The notes under the pieces: generated by a model
Database searches by the model: none
Seen by the model: only the letters and a program-made list of their open reading frames with translations
Told to the model about the DNA's origin: nothing
Position numbers and translations under genes: made by a program
Assembly (NCBI RefSeq): GCF_029168945.1
Contig: NC_083602.1
Coordinates: 79,442,600 to 79,506,599 of the forward strand
DNA from: Cannabis sativa
Taxonomy: Eukaryota; Streptophyta; Magnoliopsida; Rosales; Cannabaceae
Direction of reading: 5' to 3'
DNA length: 64,000 nucleotides
Shown here: piece by piece, positions 10,903-23,455 of the stretch
How the letters are laid out: the number at the start of each line of letters is the position of its first letter
Numbering within the stretch: the first letter of the stretch is position 1

Positions 10903-12948
10903 TGTAACGCCCTAATGCTAAGGCACGCTACAGTGCTTTTTCAATTATTGTGCAATCTTTCTTTTCTTTTGAAATTACTCGAAAAACGTGTCAAATTAAA
11001 ATTTTTGCTTTAAACATTAAACTTTGTAAAATAATATAATATTTACAAATCCCGGGATCCCGATTTCAAACTTTTGAAAATTTACTGTTTAAACTTTACA
11101 CTCAAAATACACAAGTTCTGGGTCGCATAGCGACTTTCAAAATACAACTCCCAGATGTCCCGAGAGCGAACACTCCAGGTCGCGCCGCTTGACATGTACA
11201 ATCTCACCCGAGCTCAGGTTCATTCCTGTTCAGCCTTCGCCTTTCCTTTACCTACACATGGAAGCAGAAACTGTGAGTCAACAGACTCAGTAAGAAATGC
11301 ATATAACATACCATATAATTTTCGACCTGTAAATAGGCGCCCATACACCTATTTACAGAGCTTAACAGATGAGTATGAACGTTCATTGATAGGGTACAAC
11401 CACTATACCATATACACATCGCACCTCATTGTACGAGTGTTGGTAGGGTTTATCCCGATCACTGAGTAACACTGAGTGATGTACCACACACCTTAGCATT
11501 TTTCCATGCTTGTGTTGGTATCACTGTATCGTACTCATAATCACAACAATCACTGTACCAATACACTCTATAACTTATTCATACAAGTGTTGGTAGTGTT
11601 TAACATAATTCAAGCATGCATATATAAACACATATACACACATTCAGATAATCACATCATACATTATACACAGTTCTTACCTGTTTTCCGAATTCAAGTG
11701 TGCTGGCCGACCTGAACGGAATTCACGTGCTAGATGGATGCCCTAATCACAAAAATGGTAATACAGATGAGTGACTCGCTAAATCACTTTCCGGGACTTA
11801 AAACTTGAAACTAAAAGTTTCCCTATCGATAAACCTCATGGCAATACCCTAAATATCTCAAAATTGGCCAAAACTAGGGTTCTGGAAAATCCCCCAACAG
11901 GTAAACCGGTTCCCATCCGGTATCCCGATTCTGGGTCACCAACCGGTCGACCGGTTGGTACAGACCACCCAGAACCGGAATTCCGGTTCTACTGCTGGGA
12001 ACCAAAAATCTTCCCCCTTAATTCAAATCAAGCCCAAACTTTACCAAACTCTCCAGTATACCTATACAATGCATATACAATGATTTCCAGGCAGCAATTC
12101 ACAGAACAAACCATCACAACTCAAGTTGCCATTAATGAACAACACACTGCAAAACCAGCTACTAGGAGCTAATATCAACTCAAAAGAGCCCTAAAATTCG
12201 AATCCTAAACCTACCTAAACCTAACAGCCACTTATTCCCAAAATCACATGGTTAAACTAAGTAAAAAGCTCAAAAATTACATAAGCAAGAGTTCTAGGGC
12301 TTACCTTAGATGAATCCTCCTTGATTCCTTGCTAAAACTCAGAAAAACAAGATGAAAAAATTCTGGTTTGCCTTTGATTTTCCCCAGCCGAAAGCAAGAA
12401 AGAGAGAGGAAAGGTTAATTTGATTTTTTTCTATTTCTTCTATTTTCTCTAAATGGGCAAAAGCCTAAGGAAAATCAATTTTCCCCTTGCTGAAAATATC
12501 TTTGCTAGGTGTCAATCAACCAAAAAGCCACCTATCTCTTATCCCTTTCAAATGACAAAAATGCCCTTAGACTTAAACTACGGTATTTCTTTGAAACTAG
12601 GGGTAAAATGGTCAATTTCCATAACCCCGCCCAATCCCGGTAATTTATTTTCTCTAAAATATTCCCCACTATGAAATAGGGTTCTAAACTTACCCATGTG
12701 ATCAATCTAGCCATCCATCGCATTTTCCGTTGTCGCCGAGCAAAAATTACAAAATTAACATATTTCACATATAAGCTAAATAATACCCCTAGAGTTTAAT
12801 AAAATCTCCGGAATTGAGAAATTATAACTCTAATATTTATTTCTAAATATTGGGGTCCACAAATAAATTAATTCACAAATAATAATAAAATAATAAAAAT
12901 TATTGCTAATTGCCTTTACTAATCCACATTACTAGAGCGGTCATTACA
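10903..12948 (-). mobile_element. 3' LTR of element B, 2046 bp
   Basis: It is nearly identical to the right LTR. The main difference is a 40-bp stretch missing here near 12137 but present at 19107-19146, bounded by AACAA repeats. Palindromes AACCGGTCGACCGGTT (11941-11956) and AGAACCGGAATTCCGGTTCT (11971-11990) are present. A TGAGTC/GACTCA hairpin lies at 11274-11289. Confidence 0.92.
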
Positions 12949-12949
12949 A

Positions 12950-12959
12950 TTATCCCCCC
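12950..12959 (-). other. Polypurine tract of element B
   Basis: The minus strand reads CGGGGGGATAA, with the pol stop TAA included and one base between it and the LTR, as in A and C. Confidence 0.85.
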
Positions 12960-15900
12960 GTTAATAGGATTTCATCCCCGAAATCTAACCTGAATAGCTC
13001 TGGATGTTGAGTCCTCATATCTGACTCCAATTCCTAGGTGGCTTCTTCCACCTTACTGTTCCTCCAGAGCACCTTAACCAGTGCAATAGTCTTATTGCGA
13101 AGAACTTTTTCTTTTCTATCCAGAATCTGAACAGGTTGCTCTTCATAGGATAAGTCTGGTTGTAGTTCAAGGGCTTCATAACTCAAGACATGAGTCGGGT
13201 CTGACACGCATTTCCTTAACATAGAGATGTGAAATACGTCATGAACAGCTGATAATGCTGGTGGTAAGGCTAGCCGATACGCTACCTGCCCAACCTTCTC
13301 GAGTATCTGAAATGGCCCAATGAACCTAGGGCTTAACTTACCCTTCTTCCCGAAGCGCCTAATACCCCTCATGGGTGAAACTCGCAGGAAAACATGTTCG
13401 CCTGCCTGAAATGTGACATCTCTGCGCTTCGGATCAGCATAACTTTTCTGCCTGCTTTGAGAAGCAAGCATCCGAGCCTTGATCTTATCAATAGCTTCAT
13501 TGGTCCTTTGCACTAACTCTGGACCCAAGTACTTCCTTTCTCCTGTCTCGTCCCAATGAATAGGAGAACGACATTTTCTACCATATAACATCTCATAGGG
13601 AGCCATCCCTATTGTACTTTGGTAGCTGTTGTTGTAGGAGAATTCAATTAAAGGCAAGTACTTACTCCATGAACCCTCAAAGTCCATGACACAGGCTCGG
13701 AGTAGGTCTTCCAAAATCTGGATAGTTCTTTCTGACTGACCATCAGTCTGAGGGTGAAAGGCTGTACTAAAATTTAACTTGGTGCCCATAGCCTTCTGAA
13801 GACTCACCCAAAACTTCAATGTGAACTTTGGATCCCTATCTGACACAATAGATTTAGGGGCTCCATGGAGACGAACTATCTCCTTCACATACAATTCAGC
13901 ATACTGATCCACTGAATAGGTAACTTTCACTGGTAGAAAGTGAGCCGACTTTGTAAATCTATCCACAATGACCCATACAGAATCATACATCCCTGTAGTT
14001 CTAGGTAACCCAGTTACAAAGTCCATTGCGATGTCCTCCCACTTCCATTCTGGAAGGATTAAAGGTTGCAATAACCCTGCCGGTCTCTGATGTTCAGCCT
14101 TAATCTGCTGGCAGGTTAAACACTTGGACACATAGTCCACTACATCTCTTTTCATCCCATACCACCAGAAGTAGGGTTTCAAATCCTGATACATCTTGGT
14201 GGTTCCCGGATGCAACGAATAAGGCGTGGTGTGAGCTTCATCAAGTATCTCTTTCTTAAGCTCATCAACACTAGGAACACAAACTCGAGCTTTATATAAC
14301 AACATTCCACTGCTCGAGATTGAAAAACCTCTAGGCCGACCAGCCACTACTTCATCTCGAACTTTAACTAGCTCGGGATCTTCCAGTTGTGCCTTTCTGA
14401 TTCTCTCCAACAGATCAGATTGGAGTGTTAAATTATGTAATTTCCCGACCACGAACTCAATTCCTGCACTAACCATTTCTGAGGCTAGTTGAGGAGCTAT
14501 CATAACCGTAGTACACACTTGACCGGGACCTTTTCTGCTCAGAGCATCGGCCACAACATTGGCTTTCCCGGGGTGATATAGTATTTCACAGTCGTAGTCT
14601 TTAACTAACTCCAACCACCTTCTCTGCCTCATATTCAAATCTTTTTGGGTGAAAAAGTATTTAAGACTTTTATGATCCGTATAAATCTCACACTTTTCAC
14701 CGTAAAGATAATGTCGCCAAATCTTTAAAGCAAAAACCACAGCAGCGAGCTCTAAATCATGAGTTGGGTAACGCTGCTCATAATCCTTCAGTTGACGAGA
14801 GGCATAAGCTATGACTCTGTCAGCTTGCATCAGAACGCATCCCAGACCCTGTCTGGATGCATCACAATACACAACAAATTTCTCTTGATCTGATGGCAAA
14901 GCTAACACCGGAGCTGTTATCAAACGCTGCTTCAACTCCTGAAAGCTTGATTCACACTTATCTGACCACACAAATCTCTGATTTTTCTTGGTCAATTCGG
15001 TTAGGGGCATAGAAAGTTTAGAAAATCCTTCGACGAAACGTCGATAATACCCTGCTAACCCGAGAAAACTTCGAATTTCTGTCACAGACTTGGGCCTCGG
15101 CCAATTCTTCACTGATTCTATCTTGTTTGGATCAACCATAATTCCATTTTTCCCAACAATATGACCCAGAAAGGACACCTCGGACAACCAGAATTCGCAC
15201 TTTTTGAACTTGGCATACAGCTTGTGATCCCTAAGTCGCTGTAACACCATTCGAAGATGATGCTCGTGCTCCTCTTCTGACTGAGAGTATACAAGAATGT
15301 CATCGATAAACACTATAACGCAGTTATCGAGGAAATCCTTGAATACCCTATTCATGAGATCCATAAAGGCTGCAGGAGCATTGGTCAATCCGAACGACAT
15401 TACCAGAAACTCATAGTGCCCATATCTGGTTCTAAAAGCAGTCTTCGGTATGTCCTCCTCCCGAATTCTGAGTTGATGATAACCAGACCGTAAATCAATC
15501 TTCGAAAACACTGTCTTTCCTGAAGCTGATCGAACAGATCATCGATCCTAGGCAACAGGTACTTGTTCTTAATCGTCAGCTTGTTTAGTTCCCGATAATC
15601 AATACACATTCTGAGGGAACCATCTTTCTTTTTCACAAAAAGAACCGGAGCTCCCCAGGGCGATACACTGGGTCGAATAAACCCAATATCAAGCATCCCC
15701 TGAAGTTGTAACTTAAGCTCCTTGAGTTCCGCTGGAGCCATCCTATATGGAGCTTTAGAAACAGGTTCGACTCCAGGTGCCAAATCAATTACAAAGTCAA
15801 TCTCTCGCTGTGGCGGCAAGCCTGGCAATTCCTCGGGAAACACCTCAAGAAAATCTTTCACCACTCGGACTACCTCAGGCCCAAATGTTTCAGGTCTACT

Positions 15901-17586
15901 GGAGTCAAAAACTACCGCTAGAAATCCTACACAACCATTGCATAGTAAATCCCTAGCTCTCAACACAGAAATAACCGGGATCCGAGACCCCTGAACCGAT
16001 CCAACATAAACAAATGGATCTTCACCTTCCGGCTGAAAAGTCACCATTTTACGCCTACAATCTATACTGGCCGAATACTTGGATAGAAAATCCATTCCCA
16101 GTATAATATCAAACTCAGTTAATTTCAATTCTATAAGGTCAGTACTCAATTCCCTATCCTCGATCCTAATCGGCATAGACCTAATGCGCCTATTAGAGAT
16201 AACCAATTCCCCGCTAGGCATTAGGGTTCCAAACCCTCTTTCTAAAATATCACAAGGCCTACCCAGAAGATCAATCACTCTTGTAGCTACATATGAACGT
16301 GTAGCTCCCGAGTCAAATAATACTGTAAATAACAAGTTGTTGACGGGAAGCTGACCTGTCACAACAGAAGGACTGGCTGCAGCATCAGCTTGGGTAATGG
16401 CAAACACACGAGCAGGAACCGGTTTCACCTCAGCTTTCGGCTCCTCTTTCTTTGCCTGGGGGCAATCTTTCTTGAAATGCCCCACCATGCCACACAGAAA
16501 GCATGTCTTCCGGTTACACTCTCCCGGATGATGTTTCTTGCACCTTGGACACTCAGGATAAGAATAACCCTGGCGTCCTCCTCTGCCTTGGTTCCCACGG
16601 AACCGCTTGCTTTGCCCCGAGCCACCAGAAGCTGGAACAACTTTTCTTTTCTGCTCAGTGGTGGAGTCACCACCATCCCTACCATAAACAGGAGTAGGAA
16701 CAGTGGGGGTTCCACCAACACTCGGAGTCACCCGGGGCTCCTGAAGAAATTTTACTGCACCCTCGGCTCTCAAAGCCTTCTCAACCATATCTGCATACGT
16801 GGTTGCTTCAGTAGTGGTAATAACCAGATCATGCCGGATCTTTGCACTCAATCCCGCTAAATATTTTTCTTTCTTACTGAAGTCCGTGGGCACAATTCCT
16901 GCCGCCAACTTAGCCAACCGATCAAATTTCGTTGTGTACTCAGTGACTGACATTCCCTCAGTCTGAACTAGATCAGTGAACTCTTTCCGCTTTGCACTGC
17001 GGACCGCTTCATTGTAATACTTGGAGTTAAATAACTCCCTAAATTCTTCCCAGGTCATCAGCGTGACGTCCCGAGTGAGGGTTATCAATTCCCACCACAC
17101 GAGGGCATCTTCCTGAAACTGGAAAGTGGCACAGGTAACCCGGTCATTTCCAACCACTCCCATAAAGTTGAGAATACGCTCAATCATCGAAAGCCATTGC
17201 TCGGCCTTCATCACATCAGGGCCTCCCAGAAACACTGGAGGTGCCTGTTTTCGAAATCTTTCGTACAACGGTTCCATACGGTTGCCAACAACAGGTTGTT
17301 CTGCTGGCACCGCTGGAACTGCAACGGCCTGAACTTCTTGAGGAGGCACGGCAGGAGGACCCTGCTGCCTCAACCTTTGGATCTCTTCATCTTGCTGGCG
17401 GATTCTATCTTGCATCTCCGCAAATCTTTGCTCCCAATCAGGAGGAGCTTGAGGTGGATTTACAGGGCGACCACCCTGAGCTCTGCCACGGCCACGGCCG
17501 CGACCACGAGGATTTTGAGGATTCCCCTGACCGCCTCCGGTCTCAACCATGCCACCCTGACTTCTTGTATTTCGCGGGGCGTCCAT
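12950..17586 (-). pseudogene. Element B gag-pol polyprotein, frameshifted
   Basis: Start [12 protein letters not shown] at 17586, matching the gag start of A and C. A proline/arginine-rich N-terminus leads into the retrotransposon Gag domain ([17 protein letters not shown] onward). Then come a CCHC knuckle [14 protein letters not shown], protease LFDSGAT with the usual DSG, and RT. Near 15521 one base is missing compared with A and C, moving the rest of RT (FIDD intact), RNase H and integrase into another frame (15511 to 13034). A TAG at 13034-13036 replaces a Trp codon in the chromodomain. The same frame then runs to a natural TAA at 12950-12952 at the polypurine tract. As read, no intact polyprotein is made. 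Confidence 0.93.
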
Positions 17587-17852
17587 TTAATAGGACTTAG
17601 CCTGCGAATCCATAAGCCAGGCAGGTTAGACAGCGATCAAAATTAACACCGCTCTTAATAACTTAAAGGCAACACACTTTCTTTTCTTTTTAAAGAAATA
17701 TATTTAATTTAAATCTAATATGCTTCCTAACATGCTTTCACATCACACTTATTTAAAATACTAAACAAGTACAGGCTTACTGAACCGTGAACCGAGCTTT
17801 CTCTGATGAAGATTGTACATGTCATAGCAAGCTTCGGTAGCCAAACCTGGCG

Positions 17853-17864
17853 GCTCTGATACCA
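17853..17864 (-). other. Primer-binding site of element B
   Basis: Minus strand TGGTATCAGAGC (initiator tRNA-Met type), four bases from the LTR edge at 17869. Confidence 0.92.
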
Positions 17865-17868
17865 AAAT

Positions 17869-19954
17869 TGTAACGCCCTAATGCTAAGGCACGCTACAGT
17901 GCTTTTTCAATTATTGTGCAATCTTTCTTTTCTTTTGAAATTACTCGAAAAACGTGTCAAATTAAAATTTTTGCTTTAAACATTAAACTTTGTAAAATAA
18001 TATAATATTTACAAATCCCGGGATCCCGATTTCAAACTTTTGAAAATTTACTGTTTAAACTTTACATTCAAAATACACAAGTTCTGGGTCGCACAGCGAC
18101 TTTCAAAATACAACTCCCAGATGTCCCGAGACCGAACACTCCAGGTCGCGCCGCTTGACATGTACAATCTCACCCGAGCTCAGGTTCATTCCTGTTCAGC
18201 CTTCGCCTTTCCTTTACCTACACATGGAAGCAGAAACTGTGAGTCAACAGACTCAGTAAGAAATGCATATAACATACCATATAATTTCCGACCTGTAAAT
18301 AGGCGCCCATACACCTATTTACAGAGCTTAACAGATGAGTATGAACGTTCATTGCTAGGGTACAACCACTATACCATATACACATCGCACCTCACTATAC
18401 GAGTGTTGGTAGGGTTTATCCCGATCACTGAGTAACACTGAGTGATGTACCACACACCTTAGCATTTTTCCATGCTTATGTTGGTATCACTGTATCGTAC
18501 TCATAATCACAACAATCACTGTACCAATACACTCTATAACTTATTCATACAAGTGTTGGTAGTGTTTAACATAATTCAAGCATGCATATATAAACACATA
18601 TACACACATTCAGATAATCACATCATACATTATACACAGTTCTTACCTGTTTTCCGAATTCAAGTGTGCTGGCCGACCTGAACGGAATTCACGTGCTAGA
18701 TGGATGCCCTAATCACAAAAATGGTAATACAGATGAGTGACTCGCTAAATCACTTTCCGGGACTTAAAACTTGAAACTAAAAGTTTCCCTATCGATAAAC
18801 CTCATGGCAATACCCTAAATATCTCAAAATTGGCCAAAACTAGGGTTCTGGAAAATCCCCCAACAGGTAAACCGGTTCCCATCCGGTATCCCGGTTCTGG
18901 GTCACCAACCGGTCGACCGGTTGGTACAGACCACCCAGAACCGGAATTCCGGTTCTACTGCTGGGAACCAAAAATCTTCCCCCTTAATTCAAATCAAGCC
19001 CAAACTTTACCAAACTCTCCAGTATACCTATACAATGCATATACAATGATTTCCAGGCAGCAATTCACAGAACAAACCATCACAACTCAAGTTGCCATTA
19101 ATGAACAAAGCTTTGCTCTTAGAACTTAAACTTGAATAAAATCAACAACACACTGCAAAACCAGCTACTAGGAGCTAATATCAACTCAAAAGAGCCCTAA
19201 AATTCGAATCCTAAACCTACCTAAACCTAACAGCCACTTATTCCCAAAATCACATGGTTAAACTAAGTAAAAAGCTCAAAAATTACATAAGCAAGAGTTC
19301 TAGGGCTTACCTTAGATGAATCCTCCTTGATTCCTTGCTAAAACTCAGAAAAACAAGATGAAAAAATTCTGGTTTGCCTTTGATTTTCCCCAGCCGAAAG
19401 CAAGAAAGAGAGAGGAAAGGTTAATTTGATTTTTTTCTATTTCTTCTATTTTCTCTAAATGGGCAAAAGCCTAAGGAAAATCAATTTTCCCCTTGCTGAA
19501 AATATATTTGCTAGGTGTCAATCAACCAAAAAGCCACCTATCTCTTATCCCTTTCAAATGACAAAAATGCCCTTAGACTTAAACTACGGTATTTCTTTGA
19601 AACTAGGGGTAAAATGGTCAATTTCCATAACCCCGCCCAATCCCGGTAATTTATTTTCTCTAAAATATTCCCCACTATGAAATAGAGTTCTAAACTTACC
19701 CATGTGATCAATCTAGCCATCCATCGCATTTTCCGTTGTCGCCGAGCAAAAATTACAAAATTAACATATTTCACATATAAGCTAAATAATACCCCTAGAG
19801 TTTAATAAAATCTCTGGAATTGAGAAATTATAACTCTAATATTTATTTCTAAATATTGGGGTCCACAAATAAATTAATTCACAAATAATAATAAAATAAT
19901 AAAAATTAGTGCTAATTGCCTTTACTAATCCACATTACTAGAGCGGTCATTACA
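17869..19954 (-). mobile_element. 5' LTR of element B, 2086 bp
   Basis: Starts (minus strand) TGTAATGACCGC and ends GGGCGTTACA. It keeps the 40-bp segment lost from the other LTR. It has the same hairpin and palindromes as the left copy. Confidence 0.92.
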
Positions 19955-22900
19955 GCAGCATTAAGTTGTGAAGCTGACCTACCACAAACTCAATGCTGGA
20001 TCTAACCATATCCTCTGCTAGCTGAGGTGAGATCTAAACCATACTAGCTACTTGCCCGGGACCATTTCTGCTCAGGGCATCGGCCACTACATTTGCCTTT
20101 CCGGGATGATAGAGGATTTCACAATCGTAATCCTTCACTAATTCCAACCAATGCCTTTGTCTCATATTCAAATCCTTCTGAGTAAAGAAATACTTGAGAC
20201 TTTTATGGTCGGTATAGATCTCACACTTCTCCCCGTAAAGGTACTGCCGCAAAATTTTCAATGAAAAAACCACTGCGGCCAACTCTAGGTCATGAGTCAG
20301 GTATCGCTGTTCATAATCCTTTAACTGACGGGAAGCATAAGCGATGACCCGATCGGCTTGCATCAATACACACCCCAAACCCTGTTTGGATGCGTCGCAA
20401 TATACTACAAATTTCTCCTTGTCCGAAGGCAAAGCTAGTACTGGAGCGGTAATCAACCTCTGTTTTAGCTCCTGAAAACTAGCTTCGCACTTGTCTGACC
20501 AAATAAATCGCTGATTCTTCTTTGTAAGCTCGGTTAGGGGCATTGAAATTTTAGAGAACCCTTCGACGAACCTACGGTAGTACCCAGCTAAACCCAAGAA
20601 GCTTCTGATCTCTGTCACTGTCTTCGGTCTCGGCCAATCCCTGACGGATTCAATCTTCCCGGGATCCACCTTGATCCCATCTTTGCTCACGATGTGCCCT
20701 AAGAAGGACACTTGAGATAGCCAGAACTCACATTTCTTGAACTTGGCATAAAGCTTATGTTCTCGAAGCCGTTGCAGTACCATCTGAAGATGTAACTCAT
20801 GCTCCTCTTCTGACTGAGAGTACACGAGGATGTCATTGATAAACACAATCACACAGATATCAAGGAAATCCTTGAATACTCTATTCATCAGGTCCATGAA
20901 TGCTGCAGGAGCATTGGTTAGTCCGAATGACATAACCAGAAACTCATAATGTCCATACCTAGTGCGGAAAGCCGTCTTCGGAATGTCCTCCTCTCGGATT
21001 CTCAACTGATGATAACCCGAGCGGAGATCAATCTTAGAAAAGACCGTCTTCCCCTGAAGCTGATCGAACAAGTCATCGATCCTAGGTAATGGATATTTAT
21101 TCTTCACCGTTAGCTTGTTCAACTCCCTGTAGTCGATGCACATCCTCATAGATCCATCCTTCTTCTTGACGAATAAAACCGGGGCTCCCCAGGGTGACAC
21201 ACTGGGCCGAATAAACCCTATGTCAAGCAACCCTTGGAGCTGAATCTTTAATTCCTTAAGTTCAGCTGGAGCCATTCTATACGGGGCTTTGGAAACCGGT
21301 TCCACCCCTGGTGCCAAGTCTATCACGAAATCAATCTCCCGCTGAGGTGGTAACCCTGGAAGTTCTTCGGGAAAAACATCCAAAAATTCCCGAACCACTC
21401 TGATGTCCTCTGGCCGAATGGTATCTGGCCGAGTGGTGTCCATCACCACGGCCAGAAACCCTAAGCAACCGCCGTGCAATAATTCTCTAGCTGACATAGC
21501 CGAGATCACCGGGATCCGAGATCCCTGAACTGAACCAACAAACACAAATGGTTCCTCACTTTCCGGTTGGAAGACCACCATCTTCCTTTTACAATCAATG
21601 CTCGCCGAATATTTAGATATGAAATCCATTCTTAAAATAATATCGAATTCGACTAAACTTATCTCTATCAGATCAGCACTTAACTCTCTACCATCTATCC
21701 TGATCGGCATAGACCTAATCCACCTATTGGAGATAACCAATTCTCCGCCAGGTAACAGGGTTCCAAACCCTGATTCATATCTATCATACGGTCTACCCAA
21801 TTTACTAAAGACTCTGGCCGCCACATAAGAATGTGTAGCCCCAGAATCAAACAGCACTGAATATAGCGAGTTGTTAATAGAAAGCTGACCTGTGACAACT
21901 GATGGGCTGGCATCTGCATCAGCCTGAGTGATAGCGAACACCCTGGCTGGAGTGGGTATCGCTGGAGCTCTCGGTGCCTCTGATTGGAGCTGGGGACAGT
22001 CCCTCTTGAAGTGTCCGGGCATGCCACAGTGAAAGCATCCCTGACCTTTGCACTCACCCCGATGGTGCCTCTTGCAGCTAGGGCACTCGGGATAGGAGAA
22101 TCGGGTCTCAGTACCACCAGGACGACTCCCTCTGTTCTGGTTCCCCCGGAACCTCTTGTTCTGACTCGAGCCACCGGAAGCAGTGGGTGCTCTCTTCCTC
22201 TGATCAATGGCCGAACCACTACTCCCCCTGCTATAGCCTGATGCAGGAGGGGTAGGAGCCCCGCCACTCACCGGAGTACTGGCTAACTCTGACATGCACC
22301 CAACTGCGAACTCAGCACGCAGTGCCTTCTCCACCATCTGAGCATAGGTGGTGCTGTCGTCCGTGGTAATCATCAAGTCATGCCTGATCTTGGGATTCAA
22401 CCCGTCCAGATACTTCTCCTTTTTGCTGAAGTCGGTCGGCACAATTCCCGAGGGTAACCTCGCCAACCGATCAAACTGAGTAGTATACTCAGTGACGCTC
22501 ATGTTCTCACGCTGGGTCAGGTGAGCGAACTCTTTCCTCTTGGCCCTTCTGACCGCCTCGTTGTAGTACTTTGCATTAAAGAGTTCCTGGAACCTTTCCG
22601 AGGTCATGGTAATGACGTCATGGATCAGAGACACCATGTCCCACCAGACCAGAGCGTCCTCCTGGAATTGGAATGTGGCGCACACCACTCTTTCGTTACC
22701 GGTGACACCCATGAAGTTCAAAATCTTGGTGATCACCGTCAGCAACTGCTCGACTTTCATCACGTCCGGACCTCCCAGGAAAACCGGAGGTGCTTGCTTC
22801 CGGAACCGCTCATACAGAGGTTCCAATCTATGGGCCGCCACCACTATCTCGGCCTGGGCAGTAGGGGCAGGTGCCACTGGAACTACGGGCACTGGAACTG

Positions 22901-23171
22901 CAGGAGCACCCTGCTGTCTCAACCTCTGAATCTCGAGGTCTTGCTCTTCGATCCGGGCTTGCATTTCCGCAAACCGTAACTCCAAATTCTGGGCTCCCTG
23001 ATCGGCTGGGGGAGCCTGGGCAGCCTGTGGCGGGTTCTCATCACCCCGACCACGAGCCCTGCCTCGGGGACCTCTACCTCGGCCCCTAACAGGTGGGGGA
23101 AACTGAGCTCCCTGACCTTGATTCGACCCCACTGAGTTGCCCTGACTCCTGGTGGTCGGCCTGGCGCCCAT
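19955..23171 (-). pseudogene. Element A gag-pol, N-terminal part: Gag, protease, RT, RNase H
   Basis: The likely start is [11 protein letters not shown] at 23171, aligned with MDARRTTRSQG of C; an upstream in-frame Met at 23207 is not conserved. The frame is open for over 1000 codons. It covers Gag ([19 protein letters not shown]), the CCHC knuckle [14 protein letters not shown], protease [14 protein letters not shown] ([23 protein letters not shown]), RNase H ([28 protein letters not shown]). The RT catalytic pair is FIND, not FIDD (20832-20840), so Asp-to-Asn should abolish polymerase activity. A TAG at 20034-20036 replaces a Gln codon. Element B splits the frame at 19955. Confidence 0.92.
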
Positions 23172-23440
23172 CTGATTAGAACCGCCTGCGAAACAAAGAG
23201 TTGGCATATCAGGTCGTATTCAAGGAGAGCTTACTAATGCCGCTTAATTTGGAAATTTAAAAACAAAACATGCGCCTATTCTACTATCAGGCTACTAACA
23301 TGCTTCCTAATAGGCTGTTCTTTTTTCATAACTGAATAAAATAAACTACTAAAGCAATAAAGGCTTACTAAACCGTGAAACGAGCTAACTGCTGATGATG
23401 ATTGTACATGTCGTGACGATCTTCGGAAGACAACCTGGCG

Positions 23441-23452
23441 GCTCTGATACCA
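23441..23452 (-). other. Primer-binding site of element A
   Basis: Minus strand TGGTATCAGAGC, three bases from the LTR edge at 23456. Confidence 0.93.
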
Positions 23453-23455
23453 AAT

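Larger units (their letters stand above)
10903..19954 (-). mobile_element. Element B: 9052-bp chromodomain Ty3/gypsy nested in element A
   Basis: LTRs 10903-12948 and 17869-19954 share termini TGTAATGACCGC...GGGCGTTACA (minus strand). Primer-binding site, polypurine tract and TSD are present. The polyprotein is close to that of A and C but the LTR differs, so B is a sister subfamily. Insertion into A makes it younger than A. Coding is interrupted by one frameshift and one stop. Confidence 0.93.

Noticed and set aside
16390..17646. Several plus-strand ORFs of 70-156 residues opposite the gag of element B
   Set aside because: Shadows of the GC-rich gag frame. Comparable shadows occur opposite gag of A and C with different lengths.
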